Positions 6,221 to 14,816 of a DNA stretch of 64,000 bases are shown here, piece after piece. Position numbers and translations under genes: made by a program. How positions within the stretch are numbered: the first letter of the stretch is position 1; the number at the start of each line of letters is the position of its first letter. This DNA is from Acidobacteria bacterium AB60 (GTDB lineage: Bacteria; Acidobacteriota; Terriglobia; Terriglobales; Acidobacteriaceae), in contig VANK01000001.1 in the NCBI GenBank assembly GCA_008682415.1, positions 620,001 through 684,000 of the forward strand. The letters are read 5' to 3'. The notes beneath the pieces are model-generated. The model was not told the DNA's origin and searched no databases. It saw only the letters and a program-made list of their open reading frames with translations.

Positions 6221-9130
6221 ATGCCCGCAGCGCCGGAACTGAAGGCGACTCTGACCCTGCCTCAAACGACCTTCCCCATGAAGGCCAATCTTCCTCAAAA
6301 TGAACCACTTCGTCTGGCACGATGGACGGAGATGCGCCTCTATGAGGAGCTGCGCCGGGCAGGTGCCGGTCGTCCGGCTTATATCCTTCATGACGGCCCT
6401 CCTTACGCCAACGGGCCCATTCACCTCGGGCACGCCCTCAACAAAGGCCTAAAGGACTTCGTGGTCAAGTCGAAGACCATGGCCGGCTTCGATGCTCCAT
6501 ACGTTCCCGGTTTCGACTGCCATGGGCTGCCAATCGAGATCAAGGTCGACGAGCAACTCGGCCGCCGGAAACTGGAGATGCCCGCCCCGGCTGTTCTGGA
6601 TGCCTGCCGGGCCTATGCGCAGAAGTTCATCGATCTGCAGACCCAGCAGTTCGAGCGGATCGGCGTCTTCGGTCGCTGGAATGACCCTTATAAAACGATG
6701 GCCCGCGGCTACGAGGCCCGAACCCTCGAGGCCTTCTACGGCTTTCTCGAAAAGGGATTTGTTTACCGTGGCCTGAAGCCCGTGTACTGGTGCATCCACG
6801 ACCGCACGGCCCTCGCTGACGCGGAGATCGAGTACGAGCAGCACACGAGCCCGTCCATCTACGTTCGCTACCGGCTGACCTCGGATGCGGCGGCGCTGGA
6901 TCCGGCTCTGGCAAAACGCGAGGTCTACACGATCATCTGGACCACGACGCCCTGGACGCTTCCGGCGTCACTGGCCGTCACCTTCCACCCCGATTTCGAG
7001 TATGTGGCGCTGGAGGCCTCGGGCGAGAGCGGACAGCCCGGCCCCGTTTACATCGTTGCCGCAGAGCTGGCCGCGGCGGTCGTCGCTGCGTGCAAGCTCG
7101 AAGGAGCCGCCGAGATCGCCCGCTTCAAAGGAAGCAAGCTTGAGAGAACGACTTTCCGGCATCCGTTCCTGGAGCGCTCCATCCTTGGCGTGCTGGGCAC
7201 CTATGTCACAGCCGATACCGGTACCGGCGCCGTACACACCGCTCCGTCGCACGGCGCAGACGACTTCTACACCGGTCAGAAGTACGGCCTCGACCTGACC
7301 TGCCGGGTCGACGCGGCAGGACGGATCCATGCTGACGAAGAGGCGTGGAAAGGTCCAGAACAGGCGCCGTACGAAGGCCTGACTGTCTGGAAGGCCAATC
7401 CGGTCATCCTCGGTCTATTGAAAGAACGCGGCGCGCTGCTGGCATCCAGCGACCTGCAGCACTCCTATCCGCACTGCTGGCGCTGCCATAACCCAGTCAT
7501 CTTCCGCGCTACCGAACAATGGTTCATCAGCCTTGAGACACCCATGAAACGGGCTGACGGTTCGGAAACGACCTTCCGCCAGCTCACCATCGAAGAGATC
7601 GACAAGGTGTTGTGGGATCCCGGATGGGGCAAGGAGCGCATCACCAACATGATCGCCACCCGGCCCGACTGGTGCATCAGCCGGCAACGCATCTGGGGCG
7701 TGCCCATCGCGGTGTTCATGTGTACCGGGTGCAGCAAACCCATCATCGATCCGGCTCTGAACCGCAAGGTCGTGGACCTGTTCGAACGCGAGGGCGCCGA
7801 GGCCTGGCACACTCTCGACCCAGCGGCTCTACTTCCGTCCTCTGCTGTATGCAAAACCTGCGGCGGCAAGGAGTTCCGAAAAGAAACCGACATTCTCGAC
7901 GTCTGGTTCGACTCCGGCACCAGCTGGTTGGCGGTCTGCGAATCCGACGAGGACCTCAAGGAGCCGTACGCACGATTCCAGCAGGAAGACGCGGTTCCTG
8001 TGCTGTATCTCGAGGGCGGCGACCAGCATCGGGGCTGGTTCCACTCTTCCCTGCTCACCAGCGTTGCGCTCCGCGGCCGCGCCCCCTATTCGCACGTGGC
8101 AACCGCCGGGTGGACACTCGACGAGCAGGGGCGCGCCATGTCGAAGTCTCTCGGCAACGGCGTCGATCCAGTCGACATCGCGCAGCGCATGGGCGGCGAC
8201 ATCGTGCGCCTGTGGGTCGCGTCCATCGACTTCCGTGAAGACATGGCCGCCAGTGAAAATCTGATGGCGCGCTGCGCTGAGCTGTATCGCAAACTGCGCA
8301 ACACCTTCCGTTTCCTGCTGGGAAATCTTCACGGCTTCAATCCTTCGCGCGATCACGTTCCCGAGCACGAGTTGCTGCCCCTCGATCGCTACATGCTCGC
8401 CCGCACCCGCGACCTTGCGGAGAAGATCCTCGGCTGGTATGACGCTTTCGAGTTTCACCGCGTCTATCACGCAGTGAACGAGTTCGCCATTGTTGACCTC
8501 AGCTCGTTCTACCTCGACGTGCTGAAAGACCGCATGTACACCTTTGCTCCCTCCAGCCTGGCGCGCCGCTCCGCGCAGACAGTGCTGTGGCGCATCACCG
8601 AGGCCTTGGTAAGGCTGGTCGCCCCCATCCTGAGCTTCACGGCCGATGAGGTGTGGGACTACATGCCCGAGCTTGCAGGGCGCGCGAAAAGCGTGCATTT
8701 GGCGCTCTTCCCCAGGCCGGAAGAGGTCTTCACACAGGACCCGGCAACGCTGCTGGAAGAGTGGAAACGTATCTTCGCGGTGCGCGACGAGGCGCTGCGC
8801 GTCCTCGAAGAAGCGCGCCAGGCCAAGCGCATCGGCAAGGGCCTGGAGGCGGAGCTCGAGATCGCAGCCGCCGGAGACCAGCTCGAGTTGCTAAAGAAGC
8901 ACGCCGACGGGCTCAAGGAAATTCTGAACGTATCCCGCGTCACCGTGGTCGCGGCTTCGGAGTTCACCGTAAGTGCTCTGCCTGCAAGCGGCCACAAATG
9001 CGCACGCTGCTGGAACTTCATGCCCGAGGTCTCCAACTACGGTTTGTGGGAAAATGTCTGCACGCGCTGCCAGAGCGCGTTGCGCGAGATGAAGATCGAT
9101 CCGCCAGAAGACGGGGAGGCAGTCGCTTGA
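6221..9130 (+). CDS. ileS: Isoleucyl-tRNA synthetase
   Basis: 969 residues, the usual length for bacterial IleRS. It attaches isoleucine to tRNA-Ile in the cytoplasm and edits valine. The class I signatures are present: the HIGH motif as HLGH at 68-71 (in PPYANGPIHLGH) and the KMSKS loop as AMSKS with MSKS at 640-643. The CP1 editing domain carries the TTPWTLP stretch. The C-terminal zinc ribbon is complete, with Cys927/Cys930 and Cys947/Cys950. The ATG at 6221 has GGAG ten bases upstream. The stop codon overlaps the start of lspA, a common ileS-lspA arrangement. Confidence 0.98.
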   Translation: MPAAPELKATLTLPQTTFPMKANLPQNEPLRLARWTEMRLYEELRRAGAGRPAYILHDGPPYANGPIHLGHALNKGLKDFVVKSKTMAGFDAPYVPGFDCHGLPIEIKVDEQLGRRKLEMPAPAVLDACRAYAQKFIDLQTQQFERIGVFGRWNDPYKTMARGYEARTLEAFYGFLEKGFVYRGLKPVYWCIHDRTALADAEIEYEQHTSPSIYVRYRLTSDAAALDPALAKREVYTIIWTTTPWTLPASLAVTFHPDFEYVALEASGESGQPGPVYIVAAELAAAVVAACKLEGAAEIARFKGSKLERTTFRHPFLERSILGVLGTYVTADTGTGAVHTAPSHGADDFYTGQKYGLDLTCRVDAAGRIHADEEAWKGPEQAPYEGLTVWKANPVILGLLKERGALLASSDLQHSYPHCWRCHNPVIFRATEQWFISLETPMKRADGSETTFRQLTIEEIDKVLWDPGWGKERITNMIATRPDWCISRQRIWGVPIAVFMCTGCSKPIIDPALNRKVVDLFEREGAEAWHTLDPAALLPSSAVCKTCGGKEFRKETDILDVWFDSGTSWLAVCESDEDLKEPYARFQQEDAVPVLYLEGGDQHRGWFHSSLLTSVALRGRAPYSHVATAGWTLDEQGRAMSKSLGNGVDPVDIAQRMGGDIVRLWVASIDFREDMAASENLMARCAELYRKLRNTFRFLLGNLHGFNPSRDHVPEHELLPLDRYMLARTRDLAEKILGWYDAFEFHRVYHAVNEFAIVDLSSFYLDVLKDRMYTFAPSSLARRSAQTVLWRITEALVRLVAPILSFTADEVWDYMPELAGRAKSVHLALFPRPEEVFTQDPATLLEEWKRIFAVRDEALRVLEEARQAKRIGKGLEAELEIAAAGDQLELLKKHADGLKEILNVSRVTVVAASEFTVSALPASGHKCARCWNFMPEVSNYGLWENVCTRCQSALREMKIDPPEDGEAVA

Positions 9131-9684
9131 ACTTTCTCGTGCCACGCCGTTTGCCCTGGCTCCTGCTGATCTCGGTCGCAGTGTTCGTCGTGGACCGGCT
9201 AACCAAGATCTGGGTGGCAAAACACATCCTGCTGGGCGGCGCGATCCCCGTCGTTCCCAACGTGCTACGCATTACCCATTGGACCAACGACGGCGCCGCC
9301 TTCTCGCTCTTTGCGGATTCGGCTTCCCCGCACGCCGTGCGCTGGGGCCTGGTCACGTTCACCTTGATTGCCGCCGCGGCGGTGCTCTTCGCGCTGGTGC
9401 GCTTGGGCAATCGCTTCTCCGTCGCCTCCGTCGCACTCGCGCTGATTCTGGCCGGAGCCATCGGCAACGTTCACGATCGCATCGCTTATGGATCGGTGGT
9501 TGACTTCATCGAAGTTCACATTCTCAACTATCATTGGCCCGATTTCAACGTGGCCGACAGCGCCGTGGTCAGCGGAGCCTGCCTCCTGCTGCTGGATTCC
9601 CTGCGCAACCGGGAGACGCAACAGGAGACGGCCCAGAACGCCGGTGACGTCCGCTCCAGCAAGGAAGAAGCCGGCTCGTTGTGA
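9127..9684 (+). CDS. lspA: Lipoprotein signal peptidase (signal peptidase II)
   Basis: 185 residues. Cleaves the signal peptide of prolipoproteins at the inner membrane after diacylglyceryl transfer. Four hydrophobic helices are visible. The two catalytic aspartates are Asp117 (GNVHDR) and Asp144 (DFNVAD), and the VDRLTK motif is near residue 23. The start is a TTG at 9127 that overlaps the ileS stop as TTGA. It is chosen because GGGGAGG lies about eight bases upstream and because the homologous N terminus (NFLVPRRLPWLLL) begins exactly there. The polar tail after residue 160 is longer than in E. coli LspA. Confidence 0.95.
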   Translation: MNFLVPRRLPWLLLISVAVFVVDRLTKIWVAKHILLGGAIPVVPNVLRITHWTNDGAAFSLFADSASPHAVRWGLVTFTLIAAAAVLFALVRLGNRFSVASVALALILAGAIGNVHDRIAYGSVVDFIEVHILNYHWPDFNVADSAVVSGACLLLLDSLRNRETQQETAQNAGDVRSSKEEAGSL

Positions 9685-9900
9685 CGAACTGCGTCGTCGA
9701 CGTGACGAACAGCAGTTGGCGAAAGGTTCCAAGACCCTCTCGCCGCTCGATCATAAGAAAGTGACCAAATTTCAAACCTTTCTGCGGCGAGGACAGCGCC
9801 TGCCCTTCCTCGCGGCATCAATCGGGCACGCGTCGTTTTGCCCTAGAATGGTCGCCGTGGTCGGCTACCCGGCAGCCCGGATGTTTACACGAGGTATTCG

Positions 9901-12501
9901 ATGAATCTCCTTCGAAATATTGTGGGGTTTGCAAGCGCAGCCCTGTTGATCACTGCTGTCCTTCCCGCCCGCGCCGAGCGGCTTCCACAGACCGTCACTC
10001 CCGAGCACTACGATCTCAAACTCACACCCGACCTGAAGAACGCAAAGTTCTCCGGCGTAGAGCAGATCGATGTTGTGCTGAAGGAGGCTTCAGCCACCAT
10101 CACGTTGAACTCTGCCGAAATCGAATTCCAGAGCGTCACTGTACGCGCCGGGGGCAACGAACAGACGGGAACGACGGCGAGCGACAAGGAGAAGGAGCAG
10201 ACCACCTTCACCTTCCCGCAGCAGATTCCGGCCGGCAAAGCGACACTGACCATCCATTACAGCGGAATCCTGAACAACGCGCTGCGCGGCTTCTACCTCT
10301 CCAAGACTGACAAGCGCAATTATGCAGTCACTCAGTTCGAATCCACTGACGCGCGCCGCGCCTTTCCCAGCTTCGACGAGCCCGCCTTCAAAGCGACCTA
10401 CAACGTTGCCTTGGTGGTCGACAGAGGCGATACAGCCATCTCGAACAGTCCGATCAAGAGCGATACGCCTGGTCCCGGAGATGACAAGCACACCATCGCA
10501 TTCGATACCACGCCCAAGATGTCCACTTACCTGGTCGCGTTCCTCATCGGCGACTTCCAGTGCACGGGAGATGAGCAGGATGGCGTGAAGATCCGCGTGT
10601 GCTCCACGCCAGACAAAGTCCAGCTAACTCACTTCGGTGTCGAAATCGCAAAGTACGTACTGCACTACTACAACAACTACTTCGGCATTCCCTACCCGCT
10701 CAAAAAGCTGGATCTCATCGGCCTCCCCGACTTCGAAGCCGGAGCCATGGAGAACTTCGGCGCCGTCACCTACCGCGAGACAGCGCTGCTCATCGATCCA
10801 AAAACTGCCTCCGTTGAATCCAAGAAAGAGGTTGCCAGCGTAATCGCCCACGAAATGGCGCACCAGTGGTTCGGCGACCTGGTGACGATGCAGTGGTGGA
10901 ACAATGTCTGGCTGAACGAAGGTTTCGCCACCTGGATGTCAAACAAGCCCATCGCAGCCATGCACCCCGAGTGGAACTTCGATCAGGATGTCATTGCGGA
11001 GGAAGACGGCACCCTCAATCTCGATGCGCAGCCCACGACACGCGCCATCAAAGCCAAGGCCGATACCCGCGAAGAGATTGAGCAGATGTTCGACGGCATC
11101 TCCTACGGCAAGGCCAGCGATGTCCTCCTGATGGTCGAGAACTACCTCGGAGAAGACACCTTCCGCAAAGGCGTACACGCCTATCTGGCCGCGCACCTGT
11201 ATGGCAACGCCACCGCGGAGGACTTCTGGAACGCGCAGACCGAAACGAGCCACAAACCGGTCGACAAGATCATGTCCAGCTACGTCGACCAACCGGGCGT
11301 GCCGATTCTTACCTTCGGCAAGCCCGCCCACGACCGGGTCTCGCTGACCCAGAAGCGCTTCTATCTGTCGCCTAAGATCGAAGCAAACGCCGCGCAGAAG
11401 TGGACCGTTCCGGTGTGCTTCAGGACAGCTGCAGGCACCGAGACCTGCGAGGTTCTCACTCCGGGCGAAGCCAGCCTGCGCACCCCTACCACGGACCTGT
11501 TCTTCGCCAACGCTGGAGGTAAGGGCTTCTACCGGATCGCCTACCCCGCGGACGTATATGCCACCATCGTGGCTCATGTGGAGAGTGACCTCAGGCCGAC
11601 CGAGCGTATCAGCCTGCTGGGCGATGAATGGGCGCAGGTGCGCGCCGATAAGGCCAGCGTGGGCGACTATCTGAACCTCGTCGCGGCAGTGAAGGCTGAC
11701 AAGAGTGCAGCCGTCGTGAGTACGGCCCTGGGTCAGGCTGGCGTCATCTACGACCGCATCGCCTCAACCCAACAACAACGCGATGGCATCGCGAAGTGGG
11801 TCCGGGATACGTTCTTGCCGGCATACGAAAGGCTGGGGACCCCGTCGGATCTGGACACCCCTAACACCCGCGAGCTGCGCGCCCGCCTCTTTGGCGTGCT
11901 CGGCTATTATGCGCGCGATCCCAAAATACTTTCCCAAGCCAGGGAGATCGCTACCAGATACCTCGATGATCCCGCCGCCATCGATGCCACACTAGGTCAG
12001 ACGGCGCTCTCCATCGCCGCCCGCAACGGAGATGCCGATCTGTTCAACCGTCTCCAGAAAGTCTACGAGACCTCCAACAGTCCGGAGCTCCAATCGTCCG
12101 CCCTGCAAGTCCTTGCTCAGTTCGAAAATCCCGACCTCGCCAAACGTTCGATGGACTATGCACTCACAGATAAGGTGCGCAGCCAGGATGCCGCGATTCA
12201 GTTCGCCATCGAGATGCAGGCCGAGGCGACGCGCGAACAAGCCTGGCAATACATACAGAACCATTGGGATGCTATCCACGGCCTGCTTACTCCGGAGTTG
12301 GGCAACATCCTCGTCGGCTCTACTGGTTCATTTTGTTCCGAGGAATCGCGCGAACAGATCGAGCAGTTCTTCTCGGCTCACAAAGTAGCCTCCGCAGATC
12401 AGGCGGCCAAACATGCCGTCGAACGCATTAACGGCTGCATGGAGCTGCGCAAGCTGCAGGGACCCAACCTGGACAGATGGCTGGCGGAACACGCCCGCTA
12501 G
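9901..12501 (+). CDS. Secreted M1-family zinc aminopeptidase
   Basis: 866 residues. A signal peptide with cleavage near residue 25 (ARA) exports it. The M1 family removes N-terminal amino acids. The exopeptidase motif GAMEN is at 281-285 and the zinc site is HEMAH at 317-321, with the third ligand Glu340 in NEGF, exactly 18 residues after the second His. The C-terminal 300 residues form the helical ERAP1-like domain. A start at 9901 follows GAGG closely. It probably feeds on extracellular peptides in the periplasm. The name pepN would be a guess, since secreted M1 paralogues are common in Acidobacteriota. Confidence 0.95.
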   Translation: MNLLRNIVGFASAALLITAVLPARAERLPQTVTPEHYDLKLTPDLKNAKFSGVEQIDVVLKEASATITLNSAEIEFQSVTVRAGGNEQTGTTASDKEKEQTTFTFPQQIPAGKATLTIHYSGILNNALRGFYLSKTDKRNYAVTQFESTDARRAFPSFDEPAFKATYNVALVVDRGDTAISNSPIKSDTPGPGDDKHTIAFDTTPKMSTYLVAFLIGDFQCTGDEQDGVKIRVCSTPDKVQLTHFGVEIAKYVLHYYNNYFGIPYPLKKLDLIGLPDFEAGAMENFGAVTYRETALLIDPKTASVESKKEVASVIAHEMAHQWFGDLVTMQWWNNVWLNEGFATWMSNKPIAAMHPEWNFDQDVIAEEDGTLNLDAQPTTRAIKAKADTREEIEQMFDGISYGKASDVLLMVENYLGEDTFRKGVHAYLAAHLYGNATAEDFWNAQTETSHKPVDKIMSSYVDQPGVPILTFGKPAHDRVSLTQKRFYLSPKIEANAAQKWTVPVCFRTAAGTETCEVLTPGEASLRTPTTDLFFANAGGKGFYRIAYPADVYATIVAHVESDLRPTERISLLGDEWAQVRADKASVGDYLNLVAAVKADKSAAVVSTALGQAGVIYDRIASTQQQRDGIAKWVRDTFLPAYERLGTPSDLDTPNTRELRARLFGVLGYYARDPKILSQAREIATRYLDDPAAIDATLGQTALSIAARNGDADLFNRLQKVYETSNSPELQSSALQVLAQFENPDLAKRSMDYALTDKVRSQDAAIQFAIEMQAEATREQAWQYIQNHWDAIHGLLTPELGNILVGSTGSFCSEESREQIEQFFSAHKVASADQAAKHAVERINGCMELRKLQGPNLDRWLAEHAR

Positions 12502-12899
12502 GGTCGTATCCGCTCTCCTCGGCCTCGGCGCGGCTGCCCGACAGAGAGCGGATTCTTCACCCTCCCCAATTCCCCGTCGGACCGAGCTCCAGCCGGTGCA
12601 ACCCCGCCGGGAGGCGTCACGCTGGACGGCTCGGCTGGTAGCGTCTGTGACTGACTCGCCGTCGCCGGCAAAGCAGCCTTTGCCTTCTCCGCCAAGCTCC
12701 CCTTGAGGGCCTCGGCCCGGAGAACCTCGATGGCCTCCAGATTCGCGATCCTCAGCAGAAGAATTCGTTTCAATTCAGCGCGCGAATCCGGATCCTGTCC
12801 CGGATCGGCCGTCTGCTCGAGCCTCTGCAGCATCAGCCGCAGCGACTCAATTGTGTCTTTAGGAGCGCGCAGGCTCACGTTTAACCCCGTCCTATCCAT
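12498..12899 (-). CDS. Small hypothetical protein, helical N terminus and proline-rich tail
   Basis: 133 residues from an ATG at 12899. Residues 15-75 are charged amphipathic helix (ESLRLMLQRLEQ, RAELKRILLLRIANLEAIEVLRAEAL), likely a coiled coil. The last 50 residues are low-complexity, rich in Pro, Gly and Ala. The stop overlaps the convergent aminopeptidase stop. The composition of the first half supports a real protein, but no family is recognised and the tail may be poorly conserved. Confidence 0.55.
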   Translation of the reverse strand: MDRTGLNVSLRAPKDTIESLRLMLQRLEQTADPGQDPDSRAELKRILLLRIANLEAIEVLRAEALKGSLAEKAKAALPATASQSQTLPAEPSSVTPPGGVAPAGARSDGELGRVKNPLSVGQPRRGRGERIRP

Positions 12900-13088
12900 C
12901 GATGCCGCTCACCGTCTCGGGGTGGCCTCTAACCTGCGGATTTCATAGGTGCTTACAATCCATTGCTCCGGTGCAATCCGGCTGTCCTTTGGTGCTTCCC
13001 CTTCGTCACTCCCCTCCGACAACCCGATCATGCGCGTGTTACCATCACCGCAACTGGCCCCTGGCCGGAATCTCCGGAGGTTCGCTCC

Positions 13089-13967
13089 ATGAGCTATTCA
13101 CGTCGAGACTTCCTCAAAACCGGCATTGCTGCCGGAACCATCGCCGGCGTCGGCGCTCCGCTGGTTGCGGAAAAACGTACCGCGCTCGACAAGGTCACCC
13201 TCGGCAAGTCCGGCCTCAGCGTCACCCGCCTCGCCTTCGGCACCGGAAGCAACAACGGCCACGTCCAGTACGCTCTGGGACAGGAAAAATTCAACAAGCT
13301 CGTCGGCTATGCCTGGGAACGCGGCATCCGCTTTTACGAAACCGCCGAGTCCTACATGACCCCGGCGATGCTCGGCGAAGCCCTCAAGCCCTATCCCCGT
13401 GACTCTTACGTGCTCATGAGCAAGGTCACCACCGACCCCGACGCCAACCCGCAAGAGCGCTTCGAGGACATGCTTCGTACCTCCAAGACCGAGTACTTCG
13501 ACATCATGCTTCTGCACTGGCAGCACGATGACAAGTGGGTGGGCGAGACGAAGCGCTGGCAGGAAGGCATCGATCATTTTCAATCGAAGAAGCTGATTCA
13601 TGCCAATGGCGCAAGCGTCCACGGCCTCCCCGCCCTGCGACAGATGCCTGGCAACAATTGGCTCCAGGTCGCCATGATTCGCATGAACCACAACGGCACT
13701 CGCATGGATGGCCCCACCTACGCGGACAACGACAACCCCGATCACGTCCCCGAAGTTGTTCAGCACGTCCATCAGGTCAAGAAAGACGGTATGGGCGTCA
13801 TCAGCATGAAGCTGGTAGGCGATGGAACCTTCACCCAACACGCCGACCGCGTAGCCGCGATGCGCTACGCCTTCAACACCGCCAAGGTCGACTGCGTAAC
13901 CGTGGGCTTCAAAAGCAACCAGGAGATCGACGAAGCAATCGACAACCTCAACCTGGCGCTCACCTAA
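13089..13967 (+). CDS. Tat-exported aldo/keto reductase-like protein
   Basis: 292 residues from the ATG at 13089, with GGAGG eight bases upstream. The N terminus SRRDFLK followed by GIAAGTIAGVGAP is a twin-arginine signal. The rest is an AKR (beta/alpha)8 barrel: VTLGKSGLSVTRLAFGT, FYETAESY, LLHW and a C-terminal VTVGFKS. AKRs reduce carbonyls with NADPH. In the catalytic tetrad Tyr89, Lys112 and His143 are present, but the Asp position is Glu84 (FYETA instead of FFDTA). Either a conservative change or altered chemistry is possible. Family assignment is firm and the substrate is unknown. Confidence 0.9.
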   Translation: MSYSRRDFLKTGIAAGTIAGVGAPLVAEKRTALDKVTLGKSGLSVTRLAFGTGSNNGHVQYALGQEKFNKLVGYAWERGIRFYETAESYMTPAMLGEALKPYPRDSYVLMSKVTTDPDANPQERFEDMLRTSKTEYFDIMLLHWQHDDKWVGETKRWQEGIDHFQSKKLIHANGASVHGLPALRQMPGNNWLQVAMIRMNHNGTRMDGPTYADNDNPDHVPEVVQHVHQVKKDGMGVISMKLVGDGTFTQHADRVAAMRYAFNTAKVDCVTVGFKSNQEIDEAIDNLNLALT

Positions 13968-13999
13968 ATCGCACTGCCTCTCGGCCCTTAGCCTTGAAT

Positions 14000-14028
14000 T
14001 TGACTCTCCTCCCCACCCGCATTAATCT
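14000..14028 (+). promoter_or_regulatory. Promoter of the small RNA / 16-codon ORF unit
   Basis: TTGACT (14000-14005), a 17-base spacer and TAATCT (14023-14028) form a near-consensus sigma70 promoter with a start expected near 14035, just before the strong Shine-Dalgarno at 14042-14049. Confidence 0.55.
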
Positions 14029-14061
14029 GTCTTTACACGGGAAAGGAGGTTGATCCAGCTG

Positions 14062-14112
14062 ATGAAAAATGATTGTTCCAGTTGTTCGATACGTGAGGTG
14101 ACTGAGGCCTAG
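14062..14112 (+). CDS. 16-residue Cys-containing small ORF
   Basis: ATG at 14062 to TAG at 14110-14112, encoding MKNDCSSCSIREVTEA. It has a C-x-x-C pair. The AAAGGAGG site ends 12 bases before the ATG, a little far for normal initiation, but the complementarity to 16S rRNA continues through GATCCAGC right up to the start. It may be a true microprotein or a leader peptide. Coding capacity cannot be proven at this length without comparative data. Confidence 0.4.
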   Translation: MKNDCSSCSIREVTEA

Positions 14113-14230
14113 GGCATCGCGCCCCAGACCCCTTAGTAAGACCCCAGCGGCCCCGGAGACGCCCAGCGTTCGAGGGGGGAACAGTAGCATCCGCCGGGCC
14201 TAATGGACTCGCGGCAGCGCGATGGCCTTA

Positions 14231-14296
14231 GTCCAATCCCAACAGTTCACCGGCAACGGCTCGGGAAACCCTCCCGGGCCGTTGTTGCGTTTGGAC
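14231..14296 (+). terminator. Nested hairpin terminator of the small RNA unit
   Basis: CAACGGCTCGGG (14254-14265) pairs with CCCGGGCCGTTG-type sequence at 14273-14284 in a 12-bp stem. An outer helix, GTCCAA (14231-14236) with TTGGAC (14291-14296), wraps it. There is no long U tract. The hairpin also lies just beyond the stop of the convergent 14318 gene, so it may serve both. Confidence 0.5.
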
Positions 14297-14317
14297 CCGT
14301 CTTCCAGTTCCGGCACC

Positions 14318-14638
14318 TTACCAGGCATGCCCTGCACTGCTCCGGCCGGAAGCGATCTTCGCGCAGGCTTCCGTCGCTTCCGCCGGCACCAGCGGCGTGC
14401 TCCCCACATCGAGAGTGCTGTTCGACTCGTTGTGATCCTCGCACAGCGGAACAATAAACCACGACGAATCGCTCCCGTCTTCTTTCTGCACATGCGCGCC
14501 GGCGCTGGGCCGGTAATAGCAGGTAATCACCGCGCACGTCTGTGGAACCGGCCGGCCGCTGAGATTCTCCCAGTGATTCAACCAGCTGCCGCAGCCGCAA
14601 TCACCCGTTGCGGTTCCATTGATGTTCGTTACCCACAC
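14318..14638 (-). CDS. Conserved small Cys/His-rich protein of unknown function
   Basis: 106 residues from a GTG at 14638, with AAAGGAGG four bases upstream. The open frame extends further upstream but that part is not protein-like. The sequence has the pattern NGTATGDCGCGSWLNHW, then C-x5-C-Y near residue 40, HVQ, W and LCEDHN. This closely resembles a widespread family of roughly 100-residue bacterial proteins with possible HNH-like or zinc-binding Cys/His residues that I remember only as hypothetical. Function unknown. The Cys pairs and the C-terminal EDHN suggest metal binding. Confidence 0.75.
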   Translation of the reverse strand: MWVTNINGTATGDCGCGSWLNHWENLSGRPVPQTCAVITCYYRPSAGAHVQKEDGSDSSWFIVPLCEDHNESNSTLDVGSTPLVPAEATEACAKIASGRSSAGHAW

Positions 14639-14816
14639 GTCGCCTCCTTTCGCCCGGTCAGGCGATGAGCAGGAGATTGAAGCGAACTCGCATTCGCGAC
14701 AGTGCGTGCGATCACGATCGGCTGTGACATGACCCGGGGATCGCTCCGATGAATCAATCCCCTGCTCGTCGCATCCAATCAGCCGAGCCGACTCCATCGG
14801 CTGAGGACCCCCGCAC

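Larger units (their letters stand above)
14035..14300 (+). ncRNA. Putative structured small RNA with embedded 16-codon ORF
   Basis: A self-contained transcription unit is suggested by a promoter at 14000-14028 and a hairpin terminator at 14231-14296. The 5' end carries GAAAGGAGGT-T-GATCCAGC (14041-14059), complementary with one bulged T to the 3' end of bacterial 16S rRNA. After a 16-codon ORF, an 8-bp helix CATCGCGC (14115-14122) / GCGCGATG (14217-14224) closes a domain. Inside it GCGG (14147-14150) can pair with CCGC (14191-14194), around a hairpin with ACGC-cca-GCGT (14159-14169). No Rfam family is recognised by eye. It could be a leaderless attenuator, a 6S-like RNA or a small-protein mRNA. 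Confidence 0.45.

Noticed and set aside
14041..14059. Antisense 16S rRNA fragment from an rrn pseudogene
   Set aside because: The similarity stops after about 18 bases and no further 16S sequence follows on either side.
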